Below, piece after piece: positions 27,416 through 35,762 of a stretch of 64,000 bases of DNA. Location of the stretch: contig CAKRHR010000006.1 in the NCBI GenBank assembly GCA_934339005.1, forward strand, positions 29,817 to 93,816, written 5' to 3'. A program made the translations under genes and the position numbers. Under the pieces are notes generated by a model. That model ran no database searches. It was not told the origin of the DNA and saw only the letters and a list, made by a program, of their open reading frames with translations. Origin of the DNA: an uncultured Catenibacillus sp. (GTDB lineage Bacteria; Bacillota; Clostridia; Lachnospirales; Lachnospiraceae). Positions within the stretch are counted from its first letter, which is position 1, and every line of letters begins with the position of its first letter.

Positions 27416-27961
27416 ATGGAAAAATCAACATCTAAAATTAACGCAAAAACAATTACAATGAATGCTTTGGCGATTGCCATGGTCTGTGTGCTGACAATGT
27501 TCCCACAGATTCCTATTCCACTGGGTTATATGCATCTTGGCAACTGCTGTATCCTGCTGGCAGGCTCTTTCTTTGGTCCTGTGACCGGTCTTCTTGCCGG
27601 TGGTATCGGTTCAGCGATGGCTGACTTGATTACAGGTTACCCACAGTGGATTATCCCTACATTAATTATTAAGAGTATCATGGGACTTGCAATGGGCGCT
27701 ATTTGTCATAAAAAGGATGGACGCTGCAAGATGGCTTCTGTCAGAACACTGCTTGCTTCACTTGCTGCCATCGTGATTATGATTTTCGGCTACTTTGTTG
27801 GCGGCTCTATCCTTTACGGAAGTGTTGTAACAGGTGCTGCCCAGATTCCTGGCCTGACACTTGAAGGCGTGATTGGTATTATTCTTTTCTATGTGATCGG
27901 TTTTGCTTTTGAAGCTGCAAAATTACCAAAATTAATTGCAAATCTCAAATCAACACGCTAA
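27416..27961 (+). CDS. ECF transporter S component, probably for a vitamin B6 compound
   Basis: The ATG at 27416 follows AAGGAAAGGA; the frame is open further upstream. The 181-residue protein has about six hydrophobic helices and the ECF-S pattern MNALAIAMVCVLTMFPQIPIPLGYMHLGN, where the substrate loop sits before a glycine-rich helix (GPVTGLLAGGIGSAMADLITGYP). S components bind a vitamin and dock with a shared EcfAAT energy module encoded elsewhere. A pyridoxamine kinase gene follows after 28 bases, so pyridoxine or a related vitamer is the likely substrate. That assignment is from context. Confidence 0.85.
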   Translation: MEKSTSKINAKTITMNALAIAMVCVLTMFPQIPIPLGYMHLGNCCILLAGSFFGPVTGLLAGGIGSAMADLITGYPQWIIPTLIIKSIMGLAMGAICHKKDGRCKMASVRTLLASLAAIVIMIFGYFVGGSILYGSVVTGAAQIPGLTLEGVIGIILFYVIGFAFEAAKLPKLIANLKSTR

Positions 27962-27989
27962 AATAGTGGGATAAGGAGATTTATATTTT

Positions 27990-28826
27990 ATGACATCAAC
28001 ATCACATAATCATCAAAAGAAAATAGCTGTGATTAATGATTTCTCAGGTTTTGGCCGCTGCTCGATTGCAGTGGCTTTGCCTGTTATTTCTACGTTAAAG
28101 ATTCAATGCTGTCCGTTACCGACATCCATTTTTTCAAATCATACCGGATTTGAAAGCTTCTTTTTCGACGATTATACAGACAAGATGACGCCATATATTA
28201 ACGAGTGGAAGAAGTTAGATTTACGCTTTAACGGCATCAGCAGTGGATTTCTCGGTTCCAAACGTCAGATTGAAATCGTTACACAGTTTTTTAAGGATTT
28301 TAAGACACCGGAAACATTAATTATCGTTGACCCGGTCATGGGCGACTACGGCAAGCCCTATCCGACATACACCCTTGAGATGTGCAATGAAATGAAAAAA
28401 CTCATTCAGTACGCCGATATTATTACACCAAATCTGACAGAGCTTTGTATTTTAACTGACACCCCTTACAAAGAGCAATGGAAAATTGCAGAAATCAAAA
28501 CCATGGCAGATACATTAACTTTGCAGGGTCCGAAAAAAATCGTTGTAACAGGTATTACACAAGGCAACTTTATTGCCAATTATTGTTACGAATACGGCAA
28601 AGAAGCCAAAGTGCTGCGTACACACAAGGTTGGTACACAGCGTTCCGGTACGGGGGATATCTTTGCGGCAATTATTGCGGCTGATGCGGTTAATGGGATT
28701 CCATTTGATATTTCTGTCAAGAAAGCATCGAATTTTATCAAAAAATGTATTTTAAAATCTATTGAGTTGGATATTCCTCTGACCGATGGTGTATGTTTTG
28801 AAGAAGTTTTGCACACTTTAAAATAA
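27990..28826 (+). CDS. pyridoxamine/pyridoxal kinase (PdxY/PdxK-like)
   Basis: A 278-residue ribokinase-fold enzyme that phosphorylates B6 vitamers with ATP. It has the N-terminal INDFSGFGRCSIAVALPVIS typical of the family, the DPVMGDYG segment, TPNLTELC, and the C-terminal anion hole GTGDIFAA with the catalytic Asp. It forms a two-gene unit with the preceding ECF S component, which gives uptake and metabolic trapping of the same vitamin. Confidence 0.92.
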   Translation: MTSTSHNHQKKIAVINDFSGFGRCSIAVALPVISTLKIQCCPLPTSIFSNHTGFESFFFDDYTDKMTPYINEWKKLDLRFNGISSGFLGSKRQIEIVTQFFKDFKTPETLIIVDPVMGDYGKPYPTYTLEMCNEMKKLIQYADIITPNLTELCILTDTPYKEQWKIAEIKTMADTLTLQGPKKIVVTGITQGNFIANYCYEYGKEAKVLRTHKVGTQRSGTGDIFAAIIAADAVNGIPFDISVKKASNFIKKCILKSIELDIPLTDGVCFEEVLHTLK

Positions 28827-29035
28827 ACTGGGCTTTATATTGCTATTTCAAAATACAACATAAAATAATAACATTTTATGCTTATAAATATTTTCAAAAG
28901 ATTTATCACGAAAATACCATAATTACAGCTAAAAGCAATAAAATACTTTCAGCTAATGCAACTAATCACTATACACCTGTCAGTAGATCAAAAAATCACT
29001 ATCAAAAAAATCACTATCAGAAAAGGAGTTTTATT

Positions 29036-29641
29036 ATGCAGACTATTTTATATAAAGTTCATCATAATCTCTATGTTAATTTAACAAACAAATGTCCATG
29101 TGCCTGTACATTCTGTCTGCGCCAGACACGCGACCACATGGAGGATTCAGGGGTTTTATGGCTTGACCATGAACCTACGGTGGATGAAGTTATTGCAGAA
29201 TTTGCCAAATTTGATATGTCACAGTATGAAGAAGTTGTGTTCTGCGGTTTTGGCGAACCAACAGAAGCTCTGGAGGTTTTGCTTCCTGTAGCAAAATATG
29301 TGAAAGAAACATTTGCCAAACCAGTGCGTATCAACACAAACGGCCTTGGCAATCTCATCTGGAACAGAGATATTACACCGGAATTTAAGGGCTTGATTGA
29401 TACTGTTTCCATCAGCTTAAACACACCAAATGCTGATGAGTACCACGACCTTGTCCGTTCCAAATTCGGCATGCAGTCTTTTGACGCAATGCTTGATTTT
29501 GCAAAGAAATGTACAACTTATGTACCACATGTTGTGATGACAACGGTTGCCACAACAATTTCCAAAGAAGATGAAGCACAGTGTCAGAAAATATGTGACA
29601 ACCTCGGTGTTACATATAGAATCCGTCCCTGGGAGGACTAA
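29036..29641 (+). CDS. TatD-linked radical SAM protein
   Basis: A 201-residue radical SAM enzyme with the cluster motif CPCACTFC (CX3CX2C) at about residues 22-29, the GFGEPT SAM-binding segment, and NTNGLGN. The short length and the opening TILYKVHHNLYVNLTNKCPC match the TatD-linked radical SAM family, often encoded with or fused to tatD. The tatD here is 7 kb away. The substrate is unknown. The start has AAAAGGAG. Upstream there is a short direct repeat of ATCAAAAAAATCACT (about 28985-29020). Confidence 0.85.
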   Translation: MQTILYKVHHNLYVNLTNKCPCACTFCLRQTRDHMEDSGVLWLDHEPTVDEVIAEFAKFDMSQYEEVVFCGFGEPTEALEVLLPVAKYVKETFAKPVRINTNGLGNLIWNRDITPEFKGLIDTVSISLNTPNADEYHDLVRSKFGMQSFDAMLDFAKKCTTYVPHVVMTTVATTISKEDEAQCQKICDNLGVTYRIRPWED

Positions 29642-29697
29642 ATTGGAAAATATCAATTTTGAAAAGGACTGATTATAAAAATTAGAGAAATTACTAT

Positions 29698-29750
29698 AAC
29701 CCCCGCCAGAAATTTACATTAAATATTCTGTCGGTGGTTATTATTTTTCT
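29698..29750. terminator. bidirectional terminator
   Basis: AACCCCCGCCAGAA pairs with TTCTGTCGGTGGTT with a few mismatches or wobbles around an AT loop, and is followed by ATTATTTTTCT. It separates convergent genes. Confidence 0.75.
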
Positions 29751-29814
29751 GTTCTATTCTATTTAACTGCTCAATTCTACTGTTCTATTGCATTTTACTA
29801 TTCTATATCTTTTC

Positions 29815-31425
29815 CTATTTATTCTCAAAATTCTCTGCCTTTATAAATGCCACACCTCTGTTTTCATGCAATGCGTCCTTATCTGCTTCAGTGAGGTAAT
29901 CTCCACCAGTTGTATTATATTCCAGATACATCTGGTTCAGGCAATCCTCATATACAAGATAAGCCAATGTATACTCAATCGTTTCTCCCGGTGCAACATC
30001 AATGAAGAAATACTGATGTCTGTCTTCACTTGAAATATACTGTGCTTTGTCAAAATAATCAGGTAATCCGTCCGGTGTCACGAAAATGTTATCGCCTTCA
30101 TATCCATTCATTTCACCAGTAATATCATACTGCAATACTCCCTGTGCATCTTTATATAACATGCGCAGGCCTAAAGTATTTGTTGCAAATTCCTGTGTTG
30201 TATCGGAGGTGTTTGTCACTTTACATTTTACCCGAACGCATTTTAATGCAATATCGCCTGAACTTTCCTTGTGAATGCCATCAGAATCAACCACATCCCA
30301 TGTGCGTGCTGCCATTTTCAATGTGCCGTCCTCATTAATATATGAAGCAATATCATCCTGGTAATCAAAGAAGTTTTCCTGTGAAAGTCCTGATATATCG
30401 TCTGTGACTGAAATACTTTCGATATCCATCGTACCTACCTGCACATCTGCAGCCTGCGCTGTATCATATTCGAACCATTTAAAATGGCCATCCGTATTTA
30501 TCATGCTGTCCGGCACATCCTTTGACAAAGTCACAGCCTCTGAAGCTTTTTTGTCTGCTTCTGCCATCTGGGCATCATACAGTTTTTCATTGCTGCCTGT
30601 ATATGTAATATTCAAATTTTCGGCAACTTTTTTAAGTTCATCCACGGATATATTAGCATCTCCGATAATACGAATCGTACTTCCGTTTTCCTGATCAATC
30701 ATAAATATTTCCGTAACATCCTGTATATCCTGACTGGCACTGACATCTTTTTGCATAATTGTTGTCTTAAAGCCCTGAATTTCTGTTTCTTCGTAATTTT
30801 CCATATAGTACATTTTTACACTATCAAACATATTCCAGTAAATGCCAAAGCCATTGCCTGCATAGCTGCCTGATAGACTGTATTTGACACAATGATCCGT
30901 TTCATCCCATGCTGCATATCCGTCAGGAATATAATTTGCCTGCACCGAAATACCAGCAACCTCCACATCCTGGGTACGGTCAAGGTCACCGCTTTCCGTT
31001 GCCAGCGACACCTGTCCAATATTATTTTCTGAATTATTTTGACTTAAATATTTCTGGTATGCTGCATATGCGCCCATTGAGCCAAAACCAACCACTGCCA
31101 CCATTGCCACGGCTGCTGCGGCACGCTGCCATTTTTTCATAGAATGCTTTGCAGATTTTTTTGCCGCCATTGATGTATTATGTAAACTTCCATATTTTTT
31201 ACCACGCTTTTTTATATTGCCGGACACCTGCATTGCCTGATCTCTTTTTGCGTTCTGTTCGGCACCAATGATGTCTAAAAGCGCCTGTTTTTTATCCTGA
31301 TATTGTTTTGAAAATTCATGTCTGCCTGAAATATTTTGCTGCACTGCTGCCTGCATATTTTCAAGTTCCTCAAGGGTTGCCTGCTGACCTGCCAGATATA
31401 AAATATCATCCAATTCTTTCTTCAT
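29815..31425 (-). CDS. membrane-anchored anti-sigma factor-like protein
   Basis: A 536-residue protein. The N-terminal 100 residues are cytoplasmic, charged and helical (ELDDILYLAGQQATLEELEN). One membrane helix follows at about 105-125 (AAAAVAMVAVVGFGSMGAYAAY). The rest is extracellular: a DUF4367-like segment (GISVQANYIPDGY, KMYYMENYEETEIQGFKT) and a C-terminal beta-rich domain. Its start overlaps the end of the sigma-factor gene by 20 bases, the standard arrangement of a sigma/anti-sigma pair. The extracellular part is the likely sensor. The signal is unknown. Confidence 0.8.
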   Translation of the reverse strand: MKKELDDILYLAGQQATLEELENMQAAVQQNISGRHEFSKQYQDKKQALLDIIGAEQNAKRDQAMQVSGNIKKRGKKYGSLHNTSMAAKKSAKHSMKKWQRAAAAVAMVAVVGFGSMGAYAAYQKYLSQNNSENNIGQVSLATESGDLDRTQDVEVAGISVQANYIPDGYAAWDETDHCVKYSLSGSYAGNGFGIYWNMFDSVKMYYMENYEETEIQGFKTTIMQKDVSASQDIQDVTEIFMIDQENGSTIRIIGDANISVDELKKVAENLNITYTGSNEKLYDAQMAEADKKASEAVTLSKDVPDSMINTDGHFKWFEYDTAQAADVQVGTMDIESISVTDDISGLSQENFFDYQDDIASYINEDGTLKMAARTWDVVDSDGIHKESSGDIALKCVRVKCKVTNTSDTTQEFATNTLGLRMLYKDAQGVLQYDITGEMNGYEGDNIFVTPDGLPDYFDKAQYISSEDRHQYFFIDVAPGETIEYTLAYLVYEDCLNQMYLEYNTTGGDYLTEADKDALHENRGVAFIKAENFENK

Positions 31426-31945
31426 GTGCCAAATCCTCCCCGATAATTTCTTTCACAAGTTTTCTTGCTCTCGATAAACGCTGGTACACATTGTCCTCGC
31501 TGATGCCAAGCTCTTTGCTGATGGCCGCCACCGGCATTCCATAGTAAAACCGCATGCGAATCACATCCTGATAAATGCCCGGCAGCCGGTCACGTATTTT
31601 ATCCAGCATCTGGCGAAATGAAATCGTTTCCATATAGCTTTCAATAGCGTTGTGATTATCTTCAATCCATGTGTTTTCTTCAGTTGAAATATGACCGGAC
31701 TCACGTTTATTTTTCCGGTAAATATCAATCGCCGCGCTTTTGATGCAGCGGACAATCAATGTCTTTGTCTTTTGGCTGTAAATATCTCTGCATTTTGGCA
31801 AGTAGCGCACCATGCGTATAAATGCCTCCTGTACGGCATCTTCTGCCTGATACCTGTCGTGCAAAATCGCATATGCAATGCCATACATCGGCTGTTCATA
31901 TGCTTCATACAAAGCCGCCATCACATCCTGATTTGACTCGTACAA
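31406..31945 (-). CDS. ECF-type sigma-70 family RNA polymerase sigma factor
   Basis: A 179-residue sigma factor with region 2 (YAILHDRYQAEDAVQEAFIRMVRYL) and region 4 (MRFYYGMPVAAISKELGISEDNVYQRLSRARKLVKE), and no region 1.1 or 3. The codon for the first residue is TTG at 31943-31945, after GAGAGGTGATAAAGG. It is co-transcribed with the overlapping anti-sigma gene and should direct polymerase to a small regulon once released. Target promoters cannot be told from this window. Confidence 0.9.
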   Translation of the reverse strand: MYESNQDVMAALYEAYEQPMYGIAYAILHDRYQAEDAVQEAFIRMVRYLPKCRDIYSQKTKTLIVRCIKSAAIDIYRKNKRESGHISTEENTWIEDNHNAIESYMETISFRQMLDKIRDRLPGIYQDVIRMRFYYGMPVAAISKELGISEDNVYQRLSRARKLVKEIIGEDLAHEERIG

Positions 31946-32100
31946 CCTTTATCACCTCTCATTGCACTGCCGTTTCCGACAATGTGTTTTTTTGTAAAGT
32001 CATTTATTTCTTCTGAAACATGCTTCTGATAATACTAACGTTTGGGATTGAGTATTTCTGACACCATTTTTATTATTCTGAAAATATTTTAAGAGAAATA

Positions 32101-32153
32101 AAAAAGTGTATGCGCGCAATATATCTTTCGACAATATACGACATACACTTTTT
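32101..32153. terminator. terminator after the malic enzyme gene
   Basis: AAAAAGTGTATG at 32101-32112 pairs with CATACACTTTTT at 32142-32153, with further pairing inside the loop. On the minus strand the stem ends in a T-run, as expected for the gene above. Confidence 0.85.
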
Positions 32154-32190
32154 ACTGATTTCACGTCTATTCAATATAGAATTATACGTC

Positions 32191-33363
32191 CTAAATTCTT
32201 GCAACCCCTGTTTTTCTTGCAGCTTCTGCTGCAGCTTTAGCTACTGTTTCACCAACTCTAGGGTCAAATGCTTTTGGCAGGATGTAATCTTCATTTAATT
32301 CTTCATCAGAAATCAGATTTGCCAGTGCATTTGCACATGCAAGTTTCATTTCTTCGTTAATCTCAGATGCGCGCACATCCAGGGCACCTCTGAAAATACC
32401 AGGGAATACAAGTACGTTGTTGACCTGGTTCGGGAAGTCGCTTCGTCCTGTACCGACAACTCTTGCACCTGCTGCTTTTGCTTTGTCCGGCATAATCTCT
32501 GGTGTTGGATTTGCCATTGCAAATAAAATAGCATCCTTGTTCATGGATTTAACCATTTCTTCTGAAACAATATTTGGCGCAGATACACCAACGAAAATAT
32601 CAGCACCCACAAGTGCGTCTGCAAGTGTACCAGTTTTTCCTGAAAGGTTTGTCACATCTGTCATAGATTGCTGCATCCAGTTTAAGTTCGGACTCTGTTT
32701 TGAAATAATACCGTTGATATCACACATTGTCACATCTTTAAATCCATAAGTGAGCAGTAATTTTGTAATGGCCACACCTGCAGAACCGGCGCCATTGACA
32801 ACAACCTTTGCTGTTTCTTTATTTTTGCCTGTCACCTTCATCGCATTGATAATACCTGCCAGTACAACGATGGCTGTACCATGCTGGTCATCATGGAATA
32901 CCGGAATATCACATAATTTTTTGAGTTTTTCTTCAATTTCAAAACATCTAGGTGCTGCAATATCTTCGAGGTTGATACCGCCGAAGCTGCCTGAAATCAA
33001 ATAAATTGTACGAACAATTTCATCAACATCTTTGGATTTGATACACAGAGGGAAAGCATTGACGTTACCAAATTCTTTGAAAAGAACGCATTTACCTTCC
33101 ATAACAGGCATGCCTGCTTCAGGACCAATATCGCCAAGTCCGAGTACTGCTGTACCATCTGTAACAACAAGACACATATTTGAACGTCCTGTCAGTTCAT
33201 AAGATTTATTGATGTCTTCTTTAATCTTTAAGCAAGGTTCTGCCACACCCGGTGTGTACGCCAGAGATAATGCTTTGCTGTCCCGCACTGGAACTTTAGA
33301 AACAATGTCGAGTTTTCCTTTTAAATCATAATGTAACTGTAAACTTTCTTCTGCAATCGTCAT
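32191..33363 (-). CDS. NAD(P)-dependent malic enzyme
   Basis: A 390-residue short-form malic enzyme that oxidatively decarboxylates malate to pyruvate. It shows SLAYTPGVAEPCL, the metal/malate site FHDDQHGTA, the Rossmann motif VVNGAGSAGVA, and FAMANPTPEI. There is no phosphotransacetylase-like C-terminal extension. It is a single-gene unit with an AAGGAG site and a downstream terminator. Confidence 0.96.
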   Translation of the reverse strand: MTIAEESLQLHYDLKGKLDIVSKVPVRDSKALSLAYTPGVAEPCLKIKEDINKSYELTGRSNMCLVVTDGTAVLGLGDIGPEAGMPVMEGKCVLFKEFGNVNAFPLCIKSKDVDEIVRTIYLISGSFGGINLEDIAAPRCFEIEEKLKKLCDIPVFHDDQHGTAIVVLAGIINAMKVTGKNKETAKVVVNGAGSAGVAITKLLLTYGFKDVTMCDINGIISKQSPNLNWMQQSMTDVTNLSGKTGTLADALVGADIFVGVSAPNIVSEEMVKSMNKDAILFAMANPTPEIMPDKAKAAGARVVGTGRSDFPNQVNNVLVFPGIFRGALDVRASEINEEMKLACANALANLISDEELNEDYILPKAFDPRVGETVAKAAAEAARKTGVARI

Positions 33364-33525
33364 CTTTCATTCTCCTTATGTATCATGCAAAAATTTTAAC
33401 ATAATGAAATGCCGTATGCACAGCATACTAATCATAATATTTTTAATTGTACCACCATATTCTGAAAAAGTAAATGTCAGTTTCACAGAGCGCTGAAATC
33501 CATTAATCATCTACAATTCAGTCTA

Positions 33526-34872
33526 TCATAACTCCTTAAAATTTTTTAATACTGTTTCAATATCTGCCTGTGCACCTGTAATTTTTCCCTGAATCAACTC
33601 AGGTCTGCCACCGCCCCGGCATGTAAAATGCGCTTTTAACAGTTCACCAACTTTTCTGGCATCTCCGTGCGCTGTGCCAACCCAGTATTGATAGCCGCCG
33701 GCATCATTGCCCGCAAATAAGCAGCAATAACCCGGATATTTTTCTGTCAATACCGGCATTATACGTTTTATTAAAACCGCATCCAGTTGTGTGTCGAAAT
33801 ATGAAACGGAAATTCTATTTGGATTCATGTTTTCCTGACAAATTTCTGTTTCATTTTCACATGCTGCCATGTCTGTATTTACAGAAACTGTTTCATTTTC
33901 ACATGCTGCCATATCTGCATTTACAGATACTTTTTCATACCAATGCTGCGCATGACTGTTTTTTTCAGCATCACTCTGAATCCGCTGCAGTATCAACTGC
34001 TCTTTCACCGCATTAAGCTGGTATTTAACCTGCTGAAGTTCTTCATGCATTTTCCGGACAGCTTCATACGTTTCATAAGGTCGTACAGATAACAAAGCAC
34101 CTATATTTCCCACATTTTCCTGTTTCATCCGGTAATCCTTCAACGCCCGAAAGCCACAGACCATGCTCAGCCGCACGCCACCCTTATAATTCTGACTGGA
34201 TAAAATCTTAATCAGGCCAATTTCTCCGGTTCGTGCCACATGAGGCGCACAGCAGGCGCAAATATCATAATCCTTAATCGTCACCAGACGCACCTGTCCG
34301 TCAATTTCGATTTTGCTTCGATAATCAATCTGTGCCAATTCTTCCTTTGACGGGTAAGATACTGTAATCGCTTTATTCAAAATCACTGCATGGTTTGCTT
34401 TGGCCTCGACTTCTAATAATTGCCCAGCATTTAACACACCATCCAAATCCAGCGTCACAATATCATCGCCAAGATGGAAACCTACATTATGATACCCATA
34501 ACGACTGTAAATAATCCCCGAAATGATATGTTCACCCGAATGCTGCTGCATATAATCAAATCGACGCTGCCAGTCAATCTCACCATGCACAGTTTCACCA
34601 ACAGTCATCGGGGCTTTTGTGTAATGCCAGACTGTATCACCTTGAAGCTGTACATCGACTACTTCAATACCATTTAATGTACCTCTGTCAGCATTTTGTC
34701 CGCCGCCCTCCGGAAAAAATGCAGTTTTGGCAAGTACACAACGCCACAAATTCTTTTCTTCTATCTGCTCGCAGGCAAGCACTTGTGTTTCAAATGTTTT
34801 TGCATAACTGTCATTTTCAAAAATGTGTTCGCATTGCGCATCTTGTTTATTTTCAATCTGTCTGCCTTCCAT
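33526..34872 (-). CDS. alaX: alanyl-tRNA editing protein, AlaX-L type
   Basis: A 448-residue stand-alone editing protein that hydrolyses mischarged Ser- or Gly-tRNA-Ala. Zinc ligands are visible as HSGEH near residue 105 and CCAPH near residue 207. The C-terminal domain corresponds to the DHHA1 region of alanyl-tRNA synthetase (GGGRPELIQG). Between them is a coiled helix, then two tandem copies of VSVN(A/T)DMAACENET encoded by a 42-base duplication at 33847-33930. The duplication lies in a linker and should not disturb the fold. The gene stands alone. Confidence 0.92.
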   Translation of the reverse strand: MEGRQIENKQDAQCEHIFENDSYAKTFETQVLACEQIEEKNLWRCVLAKTAFFPEGGGQNADRGTLNGIEVVDVQLQGDTVWHYTKAPMTVGETVHGEIDWQRRFDYMQQHSGEHIISGIIYSRYGYHNVGFHLGDDIVTLDLDGVLNAGQLLEVEAKANHAVILNKAITVSYPSKEELAQIDYRSKIEIDGQVRLVTIKDYDICACCAPHVARTGEIGLIKILSSQNYKGGVRLSMVCGFRALKDYRMKQENVGNIGALLSVRPYETYEAVRKMHEELQQVKYQLNAVKEQLILQRIQSDAEKNSHAQHWYEKVSVNADMAACENETVSVNTDMAACENETEICQENMNPNRISVSYFDTQLDAVLIKRIMPVLTEKYPGYCCLFAGNDAGGYQYWVGTAHGDARKVGELLKAHFTCRGGGRPELIQGKITGAQADIETVLKNFKEL

Positions 34873-35157
34873 ATGTTATGTCAACTCCTGTTATATTTCA
34901 TACTAATCTTTATTTTTTAATTTTATTTCCGAGCTAATACCACAAATTATGCTTCTGCAACATATTATAAAACAATCAAAGCATCCCCTGCAATTATTTT
35001 ATTTAAATTTGCACTTTTTTACAGTAATGATTTTGATCTGATTACATATTCATCTTATTTTGACACATAATAATCTTGTTCACCCAAAGATATGTCATCG
35101 CATTAACCGACATATTATCGGGCAGATTTTATTATTTATGACAGGAGGACTCAAATC

Positions 35158-35340
35158 ATGGAAGATATCTCAATTCTTGACCTTCAAAATCTTCGCCATC
35201 TTATTGGCGGATGCGACACAACACACTGCAAAATGCAGGCCTATGCACAGGCTGCAAATGACCCAAACGTAAAGCAGTTTTTTGAAAAATCCGCACAGTC
35301 TGCCATGCAGACAAAACAGCAGCTTATGCAGTTTTTATAG
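35158..35340 (+). CDS. small CotF-type spore coat protein
   Basis: A 60-residue helical protein, MEDISILDLQNLRHLIGGCDT, with an ACAGGAGG site before the ATG. It matches one helix-pair half of the CotF coat-protein domain. The next gene, 12 bases downstream, encodes a second member. The two are probably co-transcribed and made in the mother cell during sporulation, which supports a spore-forming host. Confidence 0.65.
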   Translation: MEDISILDLQNLRHLIGGCDTTHCKMQAYAQAANDPNVKQFFEKSAQSAMQTKQQLMQFL

Positions 35341-35352
35341 GAGGCAAAAATC

Positions 35353-35610
35353 ATGATTAGTGAAAAAACAATGGTCAGCGATGCCCTTGTCGGCATGAAT
35401 GGTGAATTAAAAATGTTTGGTGAAATGATTCCCCAGACAGAAAATATGCAATTAAAACAGACTTTGAAGCAGATTCGTAATCAATGTGAAATGTCCCAGG
35501 AAGAGCTTTACAATCTTGCCAGAGAAAAGCAGTATTATATCCCGGCCCAGAAAGCCTCCCCTCAGGAGGTTGAGCATGTGAAGCACATTTTCACAGCGTC
35601 AATGAATTGA
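35353..35610 (+). CDS. CotF family spore coat protein
   Basis: An 85-residue protein with MISEKTMVSDALVGMNGELKM and the CotF-like LKQTLKQIRNQCEMSQEELYNLAREKQYYIPAQKA. The TAGGAGG site overlaps the stop of the previous gene, so translation is coupled. The ending YYIPAQKAS is characteristic of the family. It probably packs in the spore coat with the preceding protein. Confidence 0.8.
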   Translation: MISEKTMVSDALVGMNGELKMFGEMIPQTENMQLKQTLKQIRNQCEMSQEELYNLAREKQYYIPAQKASPQEVEHVKHIFTASMN

Positions 35611-35615
35611 TATTG

Positions 35616-35630
35616 TTCTGACATCATAAC
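35616..35630 (-). repeat. isolated arm of the dispersed repeat, copy K
   Basis: Minus strand GTTATGATGTCAGAA, six bases after the CotF stop. Only one arm is recognisable. Confidence 0.3.
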
Positions 35631-35644
35631 ACATCATAACATTT

Positions 35645-35695
35645 CAAAAAAGACCAGACAGGAAATCCTCTGTTTCCCATCTGGTCTTTATCTTT
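35645..35695. terminator. bidirectional terminator after the CotF pair
   Basis: AAAGACCAGA at 35649-35658 pairs with TCTGGTCTTT at 35680-35689, with GGAAA/TTTCC inside. It is followed by ATCTTTT and preceded by AAAAA, between convergent genes. Confidence 0.85.
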
Positions 35696-35762
35696 TAAAA
35701 TATTATCATATCAAAATCCAACCCCTGCTCGTACTTCCACGATATGTTTTCATCTTTTGAAA

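Noticed and set aside
33789..34016. Plus-strand frame with repeated LFHFHMLP units
   Set aside because: Antisense echo of the AlaX duplication.
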